37,351 nucleotides of DNA. It comes from Candidatus Bathyarchaeota archaeon. GTDB lineage: Archaea > Thermoproteota > Bathyarchaeia > Bathyarchaeales > Bathyarchaeaceae. Positions within the stretch are counted from its first letter, which is position 1. Every line of letters starts with the position of its first letter. Positions 36,388 to 37,351 of the stretch are shown in pieces. The position numbers and the translations under genes were made by a program. Location: contig JAPUUO010000004.1 in the NCBI GenBank assembly GCA_026967815.1, forward strand, positions 1-37,351. Direction: 5' to 3'. A model generated the notes under the pieces. The model was not told the DNA's origin and made no database searches. It worked only from the letters and a program-made list of their open reading frames with translations.

Positions 36388-36719
36388 GTTATCCTAACTC
36401 GTTCTCTGCTTAATCGAATCATGGATGCTTTTAGCACGGCATGAAAACTAGAAATTGAGTGGATCCTTCTAAAGTTTTTCTCTTCGAAGTAGCGAAAAGA
36501 TGTGCGGACCCACATCAATATATGACTTAAAAAGTGAGGGAATATGTGCTCCGAGCCGCCATCAAAATTGGGAAAGACCTCGTGGTCAGAAAAGCGTTGT
36601 TCCTAGTGTCGCTCCGCGTTCAATAGCAGCGTAGCAAGAATCCTTTGCAAAGCTAAAGATACTCGCCGAACTGTCACTTTCTCCAGCGTTGTGCACGCTT
36701 TGAATGTGCTCTTGAGTGA

Positions 36720-37340
36720 TCAGGCTGAAGGTTGCGCGATAACTCTCGATTTTCTGAGGAGTATGAAGAGAAATCCCATCACTGCGGCAAAGAGTATTGT
36801 TGTGGCTCCAAAGACATACAGCATGGTTGTCTTGTAGTCGTTAGCTACTTGCGACTCATGCAGTAGATTCTCCAATTGTTGATTGGCTGTTTGTTGATCC
36901 TCCAGTTGCTCTTTGTATGGCGACTCTATAAAAAGCTCTTGTTGGAAAGTCGGATGATCTGAGCCCCTCCATGTTTCCGGCTGGCTGTCCCACAGTTCAG
37001 TTTGGGCTTTCACTTCTACGTTTGTGTAGCCTGATGCGATGTTGGTTGGCAAGCTGAATGGTATGTAAAATGTGCTTGTTTGTCCCTCTTGAATTTGAAT
37101 CGGCAGATCAGTACTTGTGAAAAATTTCTGCAAGTAGACATTTCCGTCAGTGTAGTAGTAGTTTATGGTCGCAGTTAGTTCGGTAACTCTGATCTCGTCT
37201 TCTTTGTCGTTGTAGACTCTGACGACCATGTAGCCTGTTTGACCTTGATGGTATGTTTCCTCGTCAAGAGTGCATGACGTGATGGTTGTAGCATTCGCGA
37301 CGAAAGGAATGATCACTAAAGAGAGAATCGGTAGCAACAC
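36720..37340 (-). CDS. Secreted/surface protein with beta-rich ectodomain and C-terminal TM anchor; may continue past window
   Basis: N-terminal hydrophobic segment, TLDEETYHQGQTGYMVVRVYNDKEDEIRV, coiled segment, C-terminal TM and RKSR. Confidence 0.6.
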   Translation of the reverse strand: MLLPILSLVIIPFVANATTITSCTLDEETYHQGQTGYMVVRVYNDKEDEIRVTELTATINYYYTDGNVYLQKFFTSTDLPIQIQEGQTSTFYIPFSLPTNIASGYTNVEVKAQTELWDSQPETWRGSDHPTFQQELFIESPYKEQLEDQQTANQQLENLLHESQVANDYKTTMLYVFGATTILFAAVMGFLFILLRKSRVIAQPSA

Positions 37341-37351
37341 GATTAGGAGTT

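Noticed and set aside
1-37351. CRISPR arrays, rRNA, IS elements or integrases
   Set aside because: No regularly spaced repeats, rRNA signatures, terminal inverted repeats or transposase/integrase motifs recognised by eye

Overview
This 37.35-kb window is an archaeal chromosome segment, moderately AT-rich and densely coded. Gene content (eS25, uL2, LSm, PadR/TrmB/ArsR regulators, polyprenyl synthase, a Tes-like radical SAM enzyme, a tungsten AOR cluster, an archaeal presenilin-like protease) suggests a Bathyarchaeia-like TACK archaeon; that placement is inference. I found no rRNA, convincing tRNA, CRISPR array or transposase. Most genes are housekeeping or metabolic. The most unusual observations are: (1) a five-gene minus-strand operon (16806-20783) with a 541-aa coiled-coil protein, an APC permease and three tiny 2-TM proteins whose 2-TM pattern resembles an extra 2-TM unit at the permease C-terminus; (2) two genes whose conserved N-terminus appears to extend upstream of any AUG/GUG/UUG codon, one with an SD-spaced CTG directly after eS25; (3) a decayed cation/H+ antiporter remnant at 14551-14897; (4) two unlisted Cys-rich microproteins (30546-30689, inside a MoaD/AOR/ferredoxin operon, and 34327-34470); (5) a degenerate nucleotidyltransferase-like domain fused to a RIO/Bud32-like kinase; (6) palindromes placed around promoters of PadR, tes/TrmB, ArsR/CaCA and an isolated rpl2 gene.
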